Shown piece after piece: positions 1 to 6,020 of a stretch of DNA of 8,856 nucleotides (position 1 is its first letter; the number at the start of each line of letters is the position of its first letter). This DNA is from DAOMOP01 sp035444405 (GTDB lineage Bacteria > Pseudomonadota > Gammaproteobacteria > Burkholderiales > Rhodocyclaceae), in NCBI GenBank assembly GCA_035444405.1, contig DAOMOP010000170.1, positions 1 through 8,856 on the forward strand, given 5' to 3'. The notes beneath the pieces are model-generated. The model was not told where the DNA came from, searched no databases, and saw only the letters and a list, made by a program, of their open reading frames with translations. A program made the translations under genes and the position numbers.

Positions 1-404
1 ATCTGGGCTACGTCGCCGACGAGATGAACATGGGCCTGCACGAGCTGGGCCCCCTGGCGATGAAGGCCACCAAGACCATCCGCATCAACTCGACCTGCAC
101 CGTGTTCGCGGGCGCCGAGCTGCGCGACCGTCTGGCGCTCGGCGACAAGCGCGAGGACATCCTCGCCGGTCTGCACCGCGCCATCATGCTGCGCGCGATG
201 TCGATCATCTCGCGCTCGGGCGGCATCACCGACCAATTCACCTTTACCGGTGGCGTGGCCAAGAACGAGGCGGCGGTGAAGGAGCTGCGTCAGCTCGTCA
301 AGGAGAATTACGGCGACGTGCAGATCAACATCGATCCGGATTCGATTTATACCGGCGCTCTGGGGGCTTCCGAGTTCGCCCGGCGTGCCGTCGTGGAGGC
401 ATGA
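1..404 (+). CDS. bcrA: Benzoyl-CoA reductase subunit A (BcrA), C-terminal part, 5' end outside window
   Basis: Subunit of the ATP-dependent class I benzoyl-CoA reductase (BcrABCD). BcrA and BcrD form the ATPase/activase half that drives single electrons from ferredoxin to the BcrBC active-site half, reductively dearomatising benzoyl-CoA in the cytoplasm. The reading frame is open from the window edge (first full codon at 3) to TGA at 402-404, leaving the last ~133 residues of a protein of about 440. The visible part has the second Fe-S ligand of the BadF/BadG/BcrA/BcrD family, the Cys in STCTVFAGAE (codon at 96-98), and the adenosine-binding segment FTFTGGVAKN (about 240-270). The C-terminus ends GALGASEFARRAVVEA, like Thauera BcrA. 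The stop overlaps the first possible ATG of bcrD (ATGA), showing translational coupling within the bcr operon. The first ligand Cys and the phosphate motifs lie upstream of the window. I see no sign of damage in this part. Confidence 0.95.
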   Translation, partial: LGYVADEMNMGLHELGPLAMKATKTIRINSTCTVFAGAELRDRLALGDKREDILAGLHRAIMLRAMSIISRSGGITDQFTFTGGVAKNEAAVKELRQLVKENYGDVQINIDPDSIYTGALGASEFARRAVVEA

Positions 405-406
405 CA

Positions 407-1242
407 ATGACTATCACAGCAGGCATCGACATCGGCACCGGCGCCGTCAAGACCGTGTTGTTCCGCGTCGACGGCGAGAAAACCGAGTGGCTCGCCAAGC
501 GCAACGACCGCATCCGTCAGCGCGACCCGTTCAAGCTCGCCGAGCAGGCCTACAACGAGCTGCTCGAAGAGGCGGGGCTGAAGGCGTCGGACGTCGACTA
601 CGTCGCGACCACCGGTGAGGGCGAAAGCCTGGAGTTCCACACCGGCCACTTCTACTCGATGACCACGCATGCGCGCGGCGCGATCTTCCTGAACCCGGAA
701 GCGCGCGCGGTGCTCGACATCGGCGCGCTGCACGGCCGTGCGATCCGTTGCGACGAGCGCGGCAAGGTCGAGCAGTACAAGATGACCAGCCAGTGCGCGT
801 CGGGCTCGGGCCAGTTCCTCGAGAACATCGCGCGTTATCTGGGCATCGCCCAGGACGAGATCGGCTCGCTGTCGCAGCAGGCCGACAATCCCGAGGTGGT
901 GTCGAGCATCTGCGCGGTGCTCGCCGAGACGGACGTCATCAACATGGTTTCGCGCGGCATCAGCGCGCCGAACATCCTGAAGGGCATCCACATCTCGATG
1001 GCGGGTCGCCTGGCGAAGCTGCTGAAGTCGATCGGCGCGCGTGACGGTGTGGTGCTCGCCACCGGCGGCCTGGCGCTCGACGAGGGGCTGCTCGCGACGA
1101 TCAACGAGTCGGTCAAGGAGCAGAAGATGAAGGTGGTCGCCCTCAATCATCCCGACTCGCCCTTTGCCGGCGCGATCGGCGCGGCGTTGTGGGGTGCGTT
1201 CCGGCACGAGAAGCTCGCCCGCCTGAACGAGCAGGTCGCGGC
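407..1242 (+). CDS. bcrD: Benzoyl-CoA reductase subunit D (BcrD); stop codon hidden in the N gap
   Basis: Second activase subunit of ATP-dependent benzoyl-CoA reductase. It belongs to the ASKHA fold family, couples ATP hydrolysis to electron transfer, and shares a [4Fe-4S] cluster with BcrA. Visible motifs: phosphate-1 loop GIDIGTGAVKT (residues 6-16); second phosphate/connect motif VLDIGALHGRAI (102-113); cluster ligand C130 in TSQCASGSGQF; ligand C169 in SSICAVLAETD; adenosine motif ATGGLALDEG (218-227). I choose ATG 407 over ATG 401 because GGAGG at 395-399 sits 7 bases from 407 but only 1 base from 401, and the family begins MTITAGIDIGTG. The visible 278 residues nearly complete the ~280-residue protein. 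They end ...HEKLARLNEQVA just before the N run at 1243-1270, so the true stop is almost certainly a few codons into the gap. Sequence past the gap in this frame does not resemble BcrD. Confidence 0.96.
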
Positions 1243-1270
1243 NNNNNNNNNNNNNNNNNNNNNNNNNNNN
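1243..1270. other. 28-base run of N (assembly gap)
   Basis: This run of undetermined bases begins within or just after the last sense codons of bcrD. It hides the bcrD stop codon and the start of the bcrD-fdx spacer. The real missing length may differ from 28. The sequence to its right is GC-rich with dyad symmetry, so a structure that was hard to sequence or assemble is a plausible cause (inference). Confidence 0.99.
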
Positions 1271-1298
1271 TGGCCCGCGCAGCCTCGACCCGGTCGGG

Positions 1299-1323
1299 GC
1301 GGAAACGGCATAATCGTTTCCGC
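1299..1323. repeat. Perfect 9-bp inverted repeat (stem-loop) between bcrD and fdx
   Basis: Arms GCGGAAACG (1299-1307) and CGTTTCCGC (1315-1323) are perfectly complementary around a 7-base loop GCATAAT. The hairpin ends 8 bases before the AGGAG ribosome-binding site of fdx and has no U-tract. It is therefore not a standard terminator. It could be an mRNA processing or stability element that sets ferredoxin expression relative to bcr, or a regulator-binding dyad. I infer the role from position only. Confidence 0.6.
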
Positions 1324-1345
1324 GAGCACTTAGGAGTATGCAAAC

Positions 1346-1591
1346 ATGGCCTTGTACATCAACGACGACTGTACCGCGTGCGACGCCTGTGTCGAGGAAT
1401 GCCCGAACGAGGCGATCACCGCGGGCGATCCGATCTACGTGATCGATCCGATGAAGTGCAGCGAATGCGTCGGTGCCTTCGACGAGCCGCAGTGCCGGCT
1501 GGTCTGCCCGGCCGACTGTATTCCGGATCATCCGGACTACCGCGAGTCGCACGACGAATTGATGGCGAAGTACCAGAGCCTGCACGGCTGA
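1346..1591 (+). CDS. fdx: 2[4Fe-4S] ferredoxin, electron donor to benzoyl-CoA reductase
   Basis: Small (81-residue) cytoplasmic two-cluster ferredoxin. In Thauera the equivalent protein carries low-potential electrons from 2-oxoglutarate:ferredoxin oxidoreductase to benzoyl-CoA reductase. Cluster I ligands are C9, C12, C15 and C19 in CTACDACVEECP. Cluster II ligands are C38, C41, C50 and C54 in CSEC-x8-CRLVCP; the eight-residue insertion between the second and third ligand and the C-terminal helix (residues 60-81) are typical of the Allochromatium-type ferredoxins found in bcr operons. C58 is an extra cysteine. ATG 1346 is supported by AGGAG at 1332-1336 (9-base spacing). It follows bcrD by roughly 95 bases including the N gap and is the last gene before a strong terminator. 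The korAB genes seen next to fdx in T. aromatica are not in this window, so the ferredoxin must be reduced by enzymes encoded elsewhere. Confidence 0.95.
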   Translation: MALYINDDCTACDACVEECPNEAITAGDPIYVIDPMKCSECVGAFDEPQCRLVCPADCIPDHPDYRESHDELMAKYQSLHG

Positions 1592-1602
1592 GCCATTCCT
1601 GG

Positions 1603-1628
1603 GGGCCGCTTTGCGGCCCTTTTCGTTT
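1603..1628 (+). terminator. Rho-independent terminator of the bcr-fdx operon
   Basis: Stem GGGCCGC (1603-1609), loop TTT, and GCGGCCC (1613-1619) are followed at once by TTTTCGTTT. The perfect 7-bp all-GC stem plus U-tract, 11 bases after the fdx stop, is a textbook intrinsic terminator. It separates the reductase operon from the GNAT genes, although 15-20 bases later a new ribosome-binding site appears, so read-through could still deliver some GNAT expression. Confidence 0.9.
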
Positions 1629-1645
1629 CAAATCTGGGAGACATG

Positions 1646-2110
1646 ATGACTGCAACTACGGAAGTGCGCTTGCGCCGTCTGGAACAGCGCGACCTGGAGC
1701 AGGTGCTGCGGCTCGACCGCGCAAGCAGCGGAGAGACGCGGACGGGCTTTTTCGAACGTCGGCTCAAGGCCGAGCAGCAGTGGCCGGACGCCTACTTTTC
1801 GTGCGTCGCCGAGCATGGCGGCGAGGTCGTCGGATTCGTGCTGGGCCATCTGCTCGAAGGCGAATTCGGCGTCAAGGGGACTGTTGCGGTGCTCGACGCG
1901 ATCGCCGTGGCGTCCGAGCACCAGCGGCGCGGCCTCGCCCGCACGCTGATGGGCGAGTTCGACCGCAGCGCGATCGAGCGCGGCGCCAAGGAGATGCGCA
2001 CGCAGGCGAAATGGAATCAGCCGGGGCTGGTCGAGTTCTTCTCGGCGGCCGGCTTCCAGCTCGCACCGCGCATCGTGCTCGAGCGCCCCACTGAATTCGT
2101 GAATTTCTGA
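1646..2110 (+). CDS. GNAT-family N-acetyltransferase (first of a tandem pair)
   Basis: Single-domain GNAT acetyltransferase of 154 residues, using acetyl-CoA to acetylate an amine or a protein lysine. The substrate cannot be read from the sequence. The acetyl-CoA-binding motif A is at residues 85-101, with the Q/R-x-x-G-x-G/A signature as QRRGLA (93-98) after the beta4 strand LDAIAV. The C-terminal part WNQPGLVEFFSAAGF (123-137) is the usual alpha4/beta7 region. GGGAG at 1636-1640 favours ATG 1646 over ATG 1643 (5 versus 2 bases spacing). It is clearly paralogous to the next gene: both share LDR/IDR-x2-SG-x2-R, the VAE-x3-VVGF block, an AV-[LI]-D-x-I-x-V block and WN-x2-GL-x2-F-x3-GF. R. palustris uses GNAT enzymes to acetylate and inactivate aryl-CoA ligases, so a role in tuning aromatic-acid activation is plausible here; this is inference from context. 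Confidence 0.9.
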   Translation: MTATTEVRLRRLEQRDLEQVLRLDRASSGETRTGFFERRLKAEQQWPDAYFSCVAEHGGEVVGFVLGHLLEGEFGVKGTVAVLDAIAVASEHQRRGLARTLMGEFDRSAIERGAKEMRTQAKWNQPGLVEFFSAAGFQLAPRIVLERPTEFVNF

Positions 2111-2145
2111 ATTCGCCCGCAACAGGACCTATACGGAGATTGACG

Positions 2146-2691
2146 ATGTCCAGTCGCCCCCATCCCACCACCAAGCAACTGCTCGACCAGTTCTCGCAGG
2201 AGCCCAACTACAGCGACCCGAGCCAGGACCAGTTCGAGGCGCTGTCGCGCGACCGCGTGCCGGTGCGCTCGCTCGCCGCGTCCGACCTCGATGCGGTCGT
2301 GCGCATCGACCGCCACCGCAGCGGCGCCGAACGCAGGACTTTCTACAAGCGCAAGTTCGATGAAGCGCTGGGTGAGTCCGGCGTGCGCGTGTCGCTGGTC
2401 GCCGAGCAGGACGGCCTGGTCGTCGGTTTCATCATGGCGCGCGTCGACTACGGGGACTTCGGCCGTGCCGAGACCACCGCGGTGATCGACACGATCGGCG
2501 TCGACCCCGAGATGACCGGCCGCGACGTCGGCCGCGCGCTGATCTCGCAGCTGCTCGCCAACCTCGCGTCGCTGCGCGTCGAGACGGTGCGCACCGAGAT
2601 CGAATGGAACCGCTTCGGCCTCGCCGGCTTCCTCGAGCGCTGCGGCTTCCAGCCGGGCCAGCAGCTCGCGCTGTCGCGGCCGCTCGGGTGA
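2146..2691 (+). CDS. GNAT-family N-acetyltransferase (second of a tandem pair)
   Basis: Paralogue of the preceding gene, 181 residues, with an extra N-terminal tail of about 37 residues that is polar and rich in Gln, Asp and Ser and has no membrane segment. The GNAT core runs from about residue 38. The motif A equivalent is IGVDPEMTGRDVGRALI (117-133), with R-x-x-G-x-A at 126-131, followed by EWNRFGLAGFLERCGFQ (153-169). ATG 2146 is chosen because CGGAG at 2134-2138 lies 7 bases upstream; the TTG at 2140 is too close to it. The gene follows its partner after 35 bases with the same orientation, so the two are probably cotranscribed and may form a heterodimer or split substrates. The divergence between them, including in the loop before motif A, suggests an old duplication. 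Function is unknown; protein lysine or small-amine acetylation are both possible. Confidence 0.9.
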   Translation: MSSRPHPTTKQLLDQFSQEPNYSDPSQDQFEALSRDRVPVRSLAASDLDAVVRIDRHRSGAERRTFYKRKFDEALGESGVRVSLVAEQDGLVVGFIMARVDYGDFGRAETTAVIDTIGVDPEMTGRDVGRALISQLLANLASLRVETVRTEIEWNRFGLAGFLERCGFQPGQQLALSRPLG

Positions 2692-2715
2692 GCGCAATCT
2701 TGCAGGACTGACGAC

Positions 2716-2750
2716 GTTTGCCGGTCGCCCGACGGGCGATCCCGGCAAAC
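2716..2750. terminator. Strong hairpin between convergent genes, possible bidirectional terminator
   Basis: Arms GTTTGCCGG (2716-2724) and CCGGCAAAC (2742-2750) enclose a second stem TCGCCC (2725-2730) / GGGCGA (2734-2739) with a GAC loop and a 2-base bulge. The 15-bp GC-rich stem lies 25 bases after the second GNAT gene and in the spacer facing the macro-domain gene, which ends at 2870. It lacks a U-tract on either strand, so it is only terminator-like and may act by stalling or by protecting the 3' end. Confidence 0.55.
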
Positions 2751-2869
2751 GCCTTCAGGCAGAGGGGCGACGGACCTGCCTGGGCAGATCGGTCGTCCTT
2801 CTGCGGCGCGGCGAACCGTTACTGGACGGCAATGCGCGCCGCAAGCATCGAGCACGCGGCTGCCGCGGC

Positions 2870-3412
2870 TCACGTCTGCTTCGGCGATCCGACGCCGTTC
2901 CCGTTCCGATCGCCGAGCAGCGCCGCGTAGATCTGCAGGTCGCGCGCCGAGAAGCAGCAGAAGACCACCTCCTCGATCGGCCCCGGCCGGCTCACGAATT
3001 CGCGTACCGTCTCCACCGCGGTCTCGGCCGCCTCGCGCACCGGATAGCCGTACACGCCGGTGCTGATGCCCGGAAACGCGATCGACTTCAACCCGTGCTC
3101 GACGGCCAGCTCGAGCGAGCGCCGGTAACACGACGCGAGCAACTCCTGTTCGCGATGCCCGCCGCCCTTCCACACCGGCCCGACGGTGTGGATCACGAAG
3201 CGCGCCGGCAAATCGTAGCCACGCGTGATCTTCGCGTCGCCGGTCGCGCAGCCGCCGAGGCCGCGGCATTCGTCAAGCAGCCTGGGCCCGGCCGCGCGAT
3301 GGATCGCCCCATCGACGCCACCGCCGCCGAGCAGCGAGGCGTTCGCCGCATTGACGATTGCATCGACCTGCAAGGCCGTGATGTCCGCCTGGACTGCTTT
3401 CAGAGTCGTCAT
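2870..3412 (-). CDS. Macro-domain protein, O-acetyl-ADP-ribose deacetylase (YmdB/MacroD-like)
   Basis: Stand-alone macro domain of 180 residues that binds ADP-ribose and probably hydrolyses O-acetyl-ADP-ribose or mono-ADP-ribose esters. Motifs in order: QADIT (8-12, adenine-contacting Asp10); NAAN (21-24) with LLGGGGVDGAIH (27-38), which carries the Asn24 and Asp34 expected for catalysis in the YmdB/MacroD class; HTVGPVW (75-81); and the diphosphate loop GISTGVYGYP (115-124). The family length is about 170-180, so it is full length. ATG 3412 is chosen because the protein then begins MTTLKAVQADIT, as macro domains do; upstream in-frame codons have no homology. A GGTGGA a few bases upstream is a weak ribosome-binding site. 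It is convergent with the GNAT pair. Since sirtuin deacetylation makes O-acetyl-ADP-ribose, a link with protein acetylation is conceivable but unproven. Confidence 0.93.
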   Translation of the reverse strand: MTTLKAVQADITALQVDAIVNAANASLLGGGGVDGAIHRAAGPRLLDECRGLGGCATGDAKITRGYDLPARFVIHTVGPVWKGGGHREQELLASCYRRSLELAVEHGLKSIAFPGISTGVYGYPVREAAETAVETVREFVSRPGPIEEVVFCCFSARDLQIYAALLGDRNGNGVGSPKQT

Positions 3413-3605
3413 CGTTTTCCACCGTCGCGAGTCGCACACGGCCGGCGCTTGCGCCCGACACGTCGTCCGCCATCGCGGCTGGGGTCCGCGATGCTCAGCT
3501 ACAGCATAGCCAATCGAGCAACGGCTCGCCGCCACCACGCGCGGGCATCACGGCGGCGTAGAGGGTGCTCGTGAATCGCCGCGCGGCGACGGGCGGTGGC
3601 TTCGA

Positions 3606-3917
<312 letters not shown>

Positions 3918-3989
3918 GCGGTGAACGGCGAGCTTCCGAGGCGCTCGGCCCCGAACCGGTTCGGTGAAGCCGGGCTCTCCGAGACCGCA

Positions 3990-4243
3990 CGCGTCGCAAG
4001 CCTTCGCTCCTCCCGGACGGCCTGGGAGTGCGTGCGGGCCTCGTGCTCCCACAGCACCCATGTCATGTACATCCCCCGGGTCGGCGCCCAGCTGATGGTA
4101 TTGCCGAGGCCGTGCCGGCAGATCGCGCAGGCCGGCACGACCGTGTATCCCGCCCCCTGTCGGGCGAGTTGCAGGCACGGCGTCGAAGGGTCGAACGGCA
4201 CGATGCACAGATCGAGCAGGCGCGAGTCCTTGATCGTCCTTAT
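3990..4243 (-). pseudogene. Unrecognised coding-like fragment upstream of the thiC relic
   Basis: A minus-strand frame runs from just after an in-frame TGA at 4244-4246 and looks coding to about 3990: third codon positions are mostly G or C, and the composition is protein-like, with IKDSRLLDLCIVPFDPSTPC, a CxxC pair in VVPACAICRHG, and an aromatic stretch RGMYMTWVLWEHEAR. The first usable start is GTG 4201, which has no ribosome-binding site in front of it, and coding character begins before that codon, so the real 5' end seems to be missing. The frame stays open to 3737 but overlaps the thiC relic from 3917 on, where the thiC frame is the real one. I do not recognise the family. It is either a decayed gene fragment joined to the thiC relic or a small unknown protein. 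Confidence 0.35.
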
Positions 4244-4257
4244 TCACGAAACGAATA
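4241..4257. promoter_or_regulatory. Candidate LysR-type regulator box (TATTC-N7-GAATA)
   Basis: Perfect 5-bp arms TATTC (4241-4245) and GAATA (4253-4257) flank ACGAAAC, giving the T-N11-A pattern of LysR-family recognition sites (ATTC-N7-GAAT). The left half TATTCACG matches the start of the NahR box of nah/sal promoters as I remember it (ATTCACGCT-N2-TGAT). Its centre is about 65 bases before the start expected from the promoter at 4278-4307, the usual place for the recognition half of a LysR site. The likely ligand is the NahR-like regulator encoded at 6021-6929. Confidence 0.5.
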
Positions 4258-4277
4258 TCGACTATAGGCCGCAAACA

Positions 4278-4307
4278 TTGTTCGGATAATGAGCCGCTGT
4301 CTAGAAT
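4278..4307 (+). promoter_or_regulatory. Candidate sigma70-like promoter for the flavin monooxygenase gene
   Basis: TTGTTC (4278-4283) and TAGAAT (4302-4307) are separated by 18 bases in a locally AT-richer patch. They predict a transcript start near 4314 and a leader of ~147 bases before the GTG at 4461. The match is moderate, as expected for an activator-dependent promoter. Confidence 0.4.
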
Positions 4308-4460
4308 TTCCACGTGGGATGCCGGGTCGTGCCAGCCTGTGTGCACGGGAGACGGCGCCCCGGATCACGCGCGACTCTTCGCGTGGTCCGAGCCGGCCGA
4401 TCCCAAGATGACAGCGACATGCCATACAGTTTTCACCAAGTCTGACCCAGGAGAAATTGC

Positions 4461-5639
4461 GTGAAGATCCGTGTGATCGGCGGTGGACCCGCCGGACTGT
4501 TCTACGCCTACCTCATGAAGCGTGACGACCCCCGTCACGACATCCGCGTCTTCGAGCGCGACCCGCAGAACGCCACCTATGGCTGGGGCGTGGTGTTTTC
4601 GGACGTGGCGCTGTCGTTCGTGCGCGACATCGCCCCCGAACTCTACGGGGCGATCACGCGTGACCAGATCGTCTTCGACGAGATGGCCGTCGTGCACAAG
4701 GGGCAGCAGGTCACGCTTGCACACAACACCTTTCACCGCATGGCACGCATCGACCTGCTCGAGGCCTTGCACGAGTACTGCCGCGCGGTCGGGGTGGTCA
4801 TCGAGTTCGAGCGCAAGATCGACGACGTCGGCGAATTCACCGACTGCGACCTGATCGTGGCGGCCGATGGCGCCAACAGCGCGATCCGGACGCGCTACGC
4901 GGCGCACTTTCAGCCCACCCTCGACGAGCGGCCGAATCTGCTCGCCTGGTACGGCACGACGCGACTCTTCCGGCCCCTGTCGCTGATCTTCCGGCAGGTC
5001 GAGGAGGGTCTCGCCATTGCGCACACCTACCAGTACAGCCCCACGCACAGCACCTTTCTGGTCGAAGTCGACCCGCAGACCTTCTGCAACGCGGGACTGG
5101 ACCGTATGGACGAGGCCGACAGCATCGCCTACTGCGAGAAGGTCTTCGCCGAGGATCTGCAGGGGCATGCGCTGCTGTCGAACAAGTCGAGGTGGTTCCG
5201 CTACACGATCGTCAAGAACCGGCGCTGGCATTACCGGAACATCGTGCTGCTCGGCGACGCACTGCGCACCGGCCATCCGTCGGTCGGCTCCGGCACGCGC
5301 CTGGCGATGCAGGACTCGATCGCGCTGTTCGATGCCTACAAGGCGCGCGGACCCGAGGTACCCGCAATGCTCGCGGAGTTCGTGAGGATCCGCCAGCCGG
5401 GCTCGGACGCGCTCCAGCAGGCCGCCATCAAGAGTACCGAGTGGTACGAGAACCTCGGGCCGAAGCTGCAGCTGGATCCGATCTCGTTCGCCTACGACTA
5501 TGTGACGCGCAGCGGCCGCCTCGACCATGCCGAAGTGCGCAAGCGGGATCCGGAGCTCGCGGCGGCGTACGAAAGACTCCACCCCGAACTGAAGTTCCGA
5601 CAAGCAGGCAATGCGCACCGCCCTCCTCAGGATCGCTGA
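4461..5639 (+). CDS. Class A FAD monooxygenase, salicylyl-CoA 5-hydroxylase / 2-aminobenzoyl-CoA monooxygenase type
   Basis: Flavoprotein of 392 residues, expected to hydroxylate an aryl-CoA thioester with O2 and NAD(P)H in the cytoplasm. The N-terminal dinucleotide fold has GGGPAG (7-12) and the ribose-binding FERD (31-34). The DG motif is DLIVAADGANSAIR (130-143). The GD motif LLGDALRTGHPSVGSGTR (263-280) has the HPSxGSGTR variant typical of salicylyl-CoA hydroxylases and the N-terminal half of 2-aminobenzoyl-CoA monooxygenase/reductase, in contrast to the usual HxxxPxxGQG of phenol-type hydroxylases. The Old-Yellow-Enzyme-like C-terminal half of the ~770-residue two-domain enzymes is absent: the frame ends cleanly at TGA 5637-5639. 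The start is GTG 4461, with AGGAGA at 4449-4454 six bases upstream. Genes downstream for a NahR-like regulator and an aryl-acid ligase point to salicylate as substrate precursor; 2-aminobenzoate is the main alternative. Confidence 0.85.
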   Translation: MKIRVIGGGPAGLFYAYLMKRDDPRHDIRVFERDPQNATYGWGVVFSDVALSFVRDIAPELYGAITRDQIVFDEMAVVHKGQQVTLAHNTFHRMARIDLLEALHEYCRAVGVVIEFERKIDDVGEFTDCDLIVAADGANSAIRTRYAAHFQPTLDERPNLLAWYGTTRLFRPLSLIFRQVEEGLAIAHTYQYSPTHSTFLVEVDPQTFCNAGLDRMDEADSIAYCEKVFAEDLQGHALLSNKSRWFRYTIVKNRRWHYRNIVLLGDALRTGHPSVGSGTRLAMQDSIALFDAYKARGPEVPAMLAEFVRIRQPGSDALQQAAIKSTEWYENLGPKLQLDPISFAYDYVTRSGRLDHAEVRKRDPELAAAYERLHPELKFRQAGNAHRPPQDR

Positions 5640-6020
5640 CGCCCGCGATCGTCGCGGCCGCGTTCGGCCGATGCTGTGCCAGACATCCCATGCATTATCC
5701 GAAAGCAGCGTGCCGGCCGCGACGGCCGTGACCGATGTTGCCGCCGAGCGCGAAACGCCGCAGGTCGCGCTCGGGGCGACCGGCGGCGTGGTCGGCACGC
5801 ACAGCGTCTTTAGCATGAGCCCGACCGACCCCTCGGGTGTGGACGAGCGTGCCCGCGTTCTCGTGCGCGTCGAGGAGGGTGACTGGACGCTCGTATCCGG
5901 ACTGCAGCATCAGCGACCGCGCGACAAGGTCTGAGGATCGGTTGAGCAGGCGCGGGCAAATCGCAGACAATTGCCCGCGAACCGACCCGAAATCCTGCCT
6001 CGACACGAAGTGCTGCTCCC
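5640..6020. other. 381-base spacer with no recognised gene
   Basis: This region lies between the monooxygenase and the LysR gene. A plus-strand frame is open through 5640-5934 (ending HQRPRDKV) and minus-strand frames are open too, but none matches anything I know, has a convincing ribosome-binding site, or has clearly better codon use than its rivals. The stretch near 5631-5650 has a small dyad GATCGC/GCGATC over the monooxygenase stop codon. The only strong signal is the inverted repeat at 5951-5979, listed separately. Confidence 0.6.
5951..5979. repeat. Perfect 9-bp inverted repeat upstream of the LysR gene
   Basis: CGCGGGCAA (5951-5959) and TTGCCCGCG (5971-5979) are separated by 11 bases. 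An outer pair, TCGGTT (5938-5943) and AACCGA (5980-5985), extends the dyad asymmetrically. The half-site centres are 20 bases apart, close to two helical turns, which suits a dimeric repressor or autoregulating LysR protein. It starts 70 bases before the LysR start codon. A transcript hairpin is the alternative; there is no U-tract. Confidence 0.5.

Noticed and set aside
401..403. ATG 401 as the bcrD start
   Set aside because: It lies 1 base after the GGAGG sequence. ATG 407 has correct spacing and matches the family N-terminus MTITAGIDIG.
1271..1333. BcrD C-terminal extension read through the N gap (WPAQPRPGRG...)
   Set aside because: It does not resemble BcrD, and the visible protein already reaches the expected family length just before the gap.
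347..1585. Long minus-strand open frame (412 codons) across bcrD and fdx
   Set aside because: It is antisense to two clearly recognisable genes, has low-complexity Arg/Ala/Leu/Val composition, and is kept open by GC-rich codon bias on the other strand and by the N run.
4365..5816. Long minus-strand open frame (483 codons) opposite the FAD monooxygenase
   Set aside because: It mirrors the monooxygenase codons, matches no family, and its start has no ribosome-binding site. The plus-strand gene has all expected flavin motifs.
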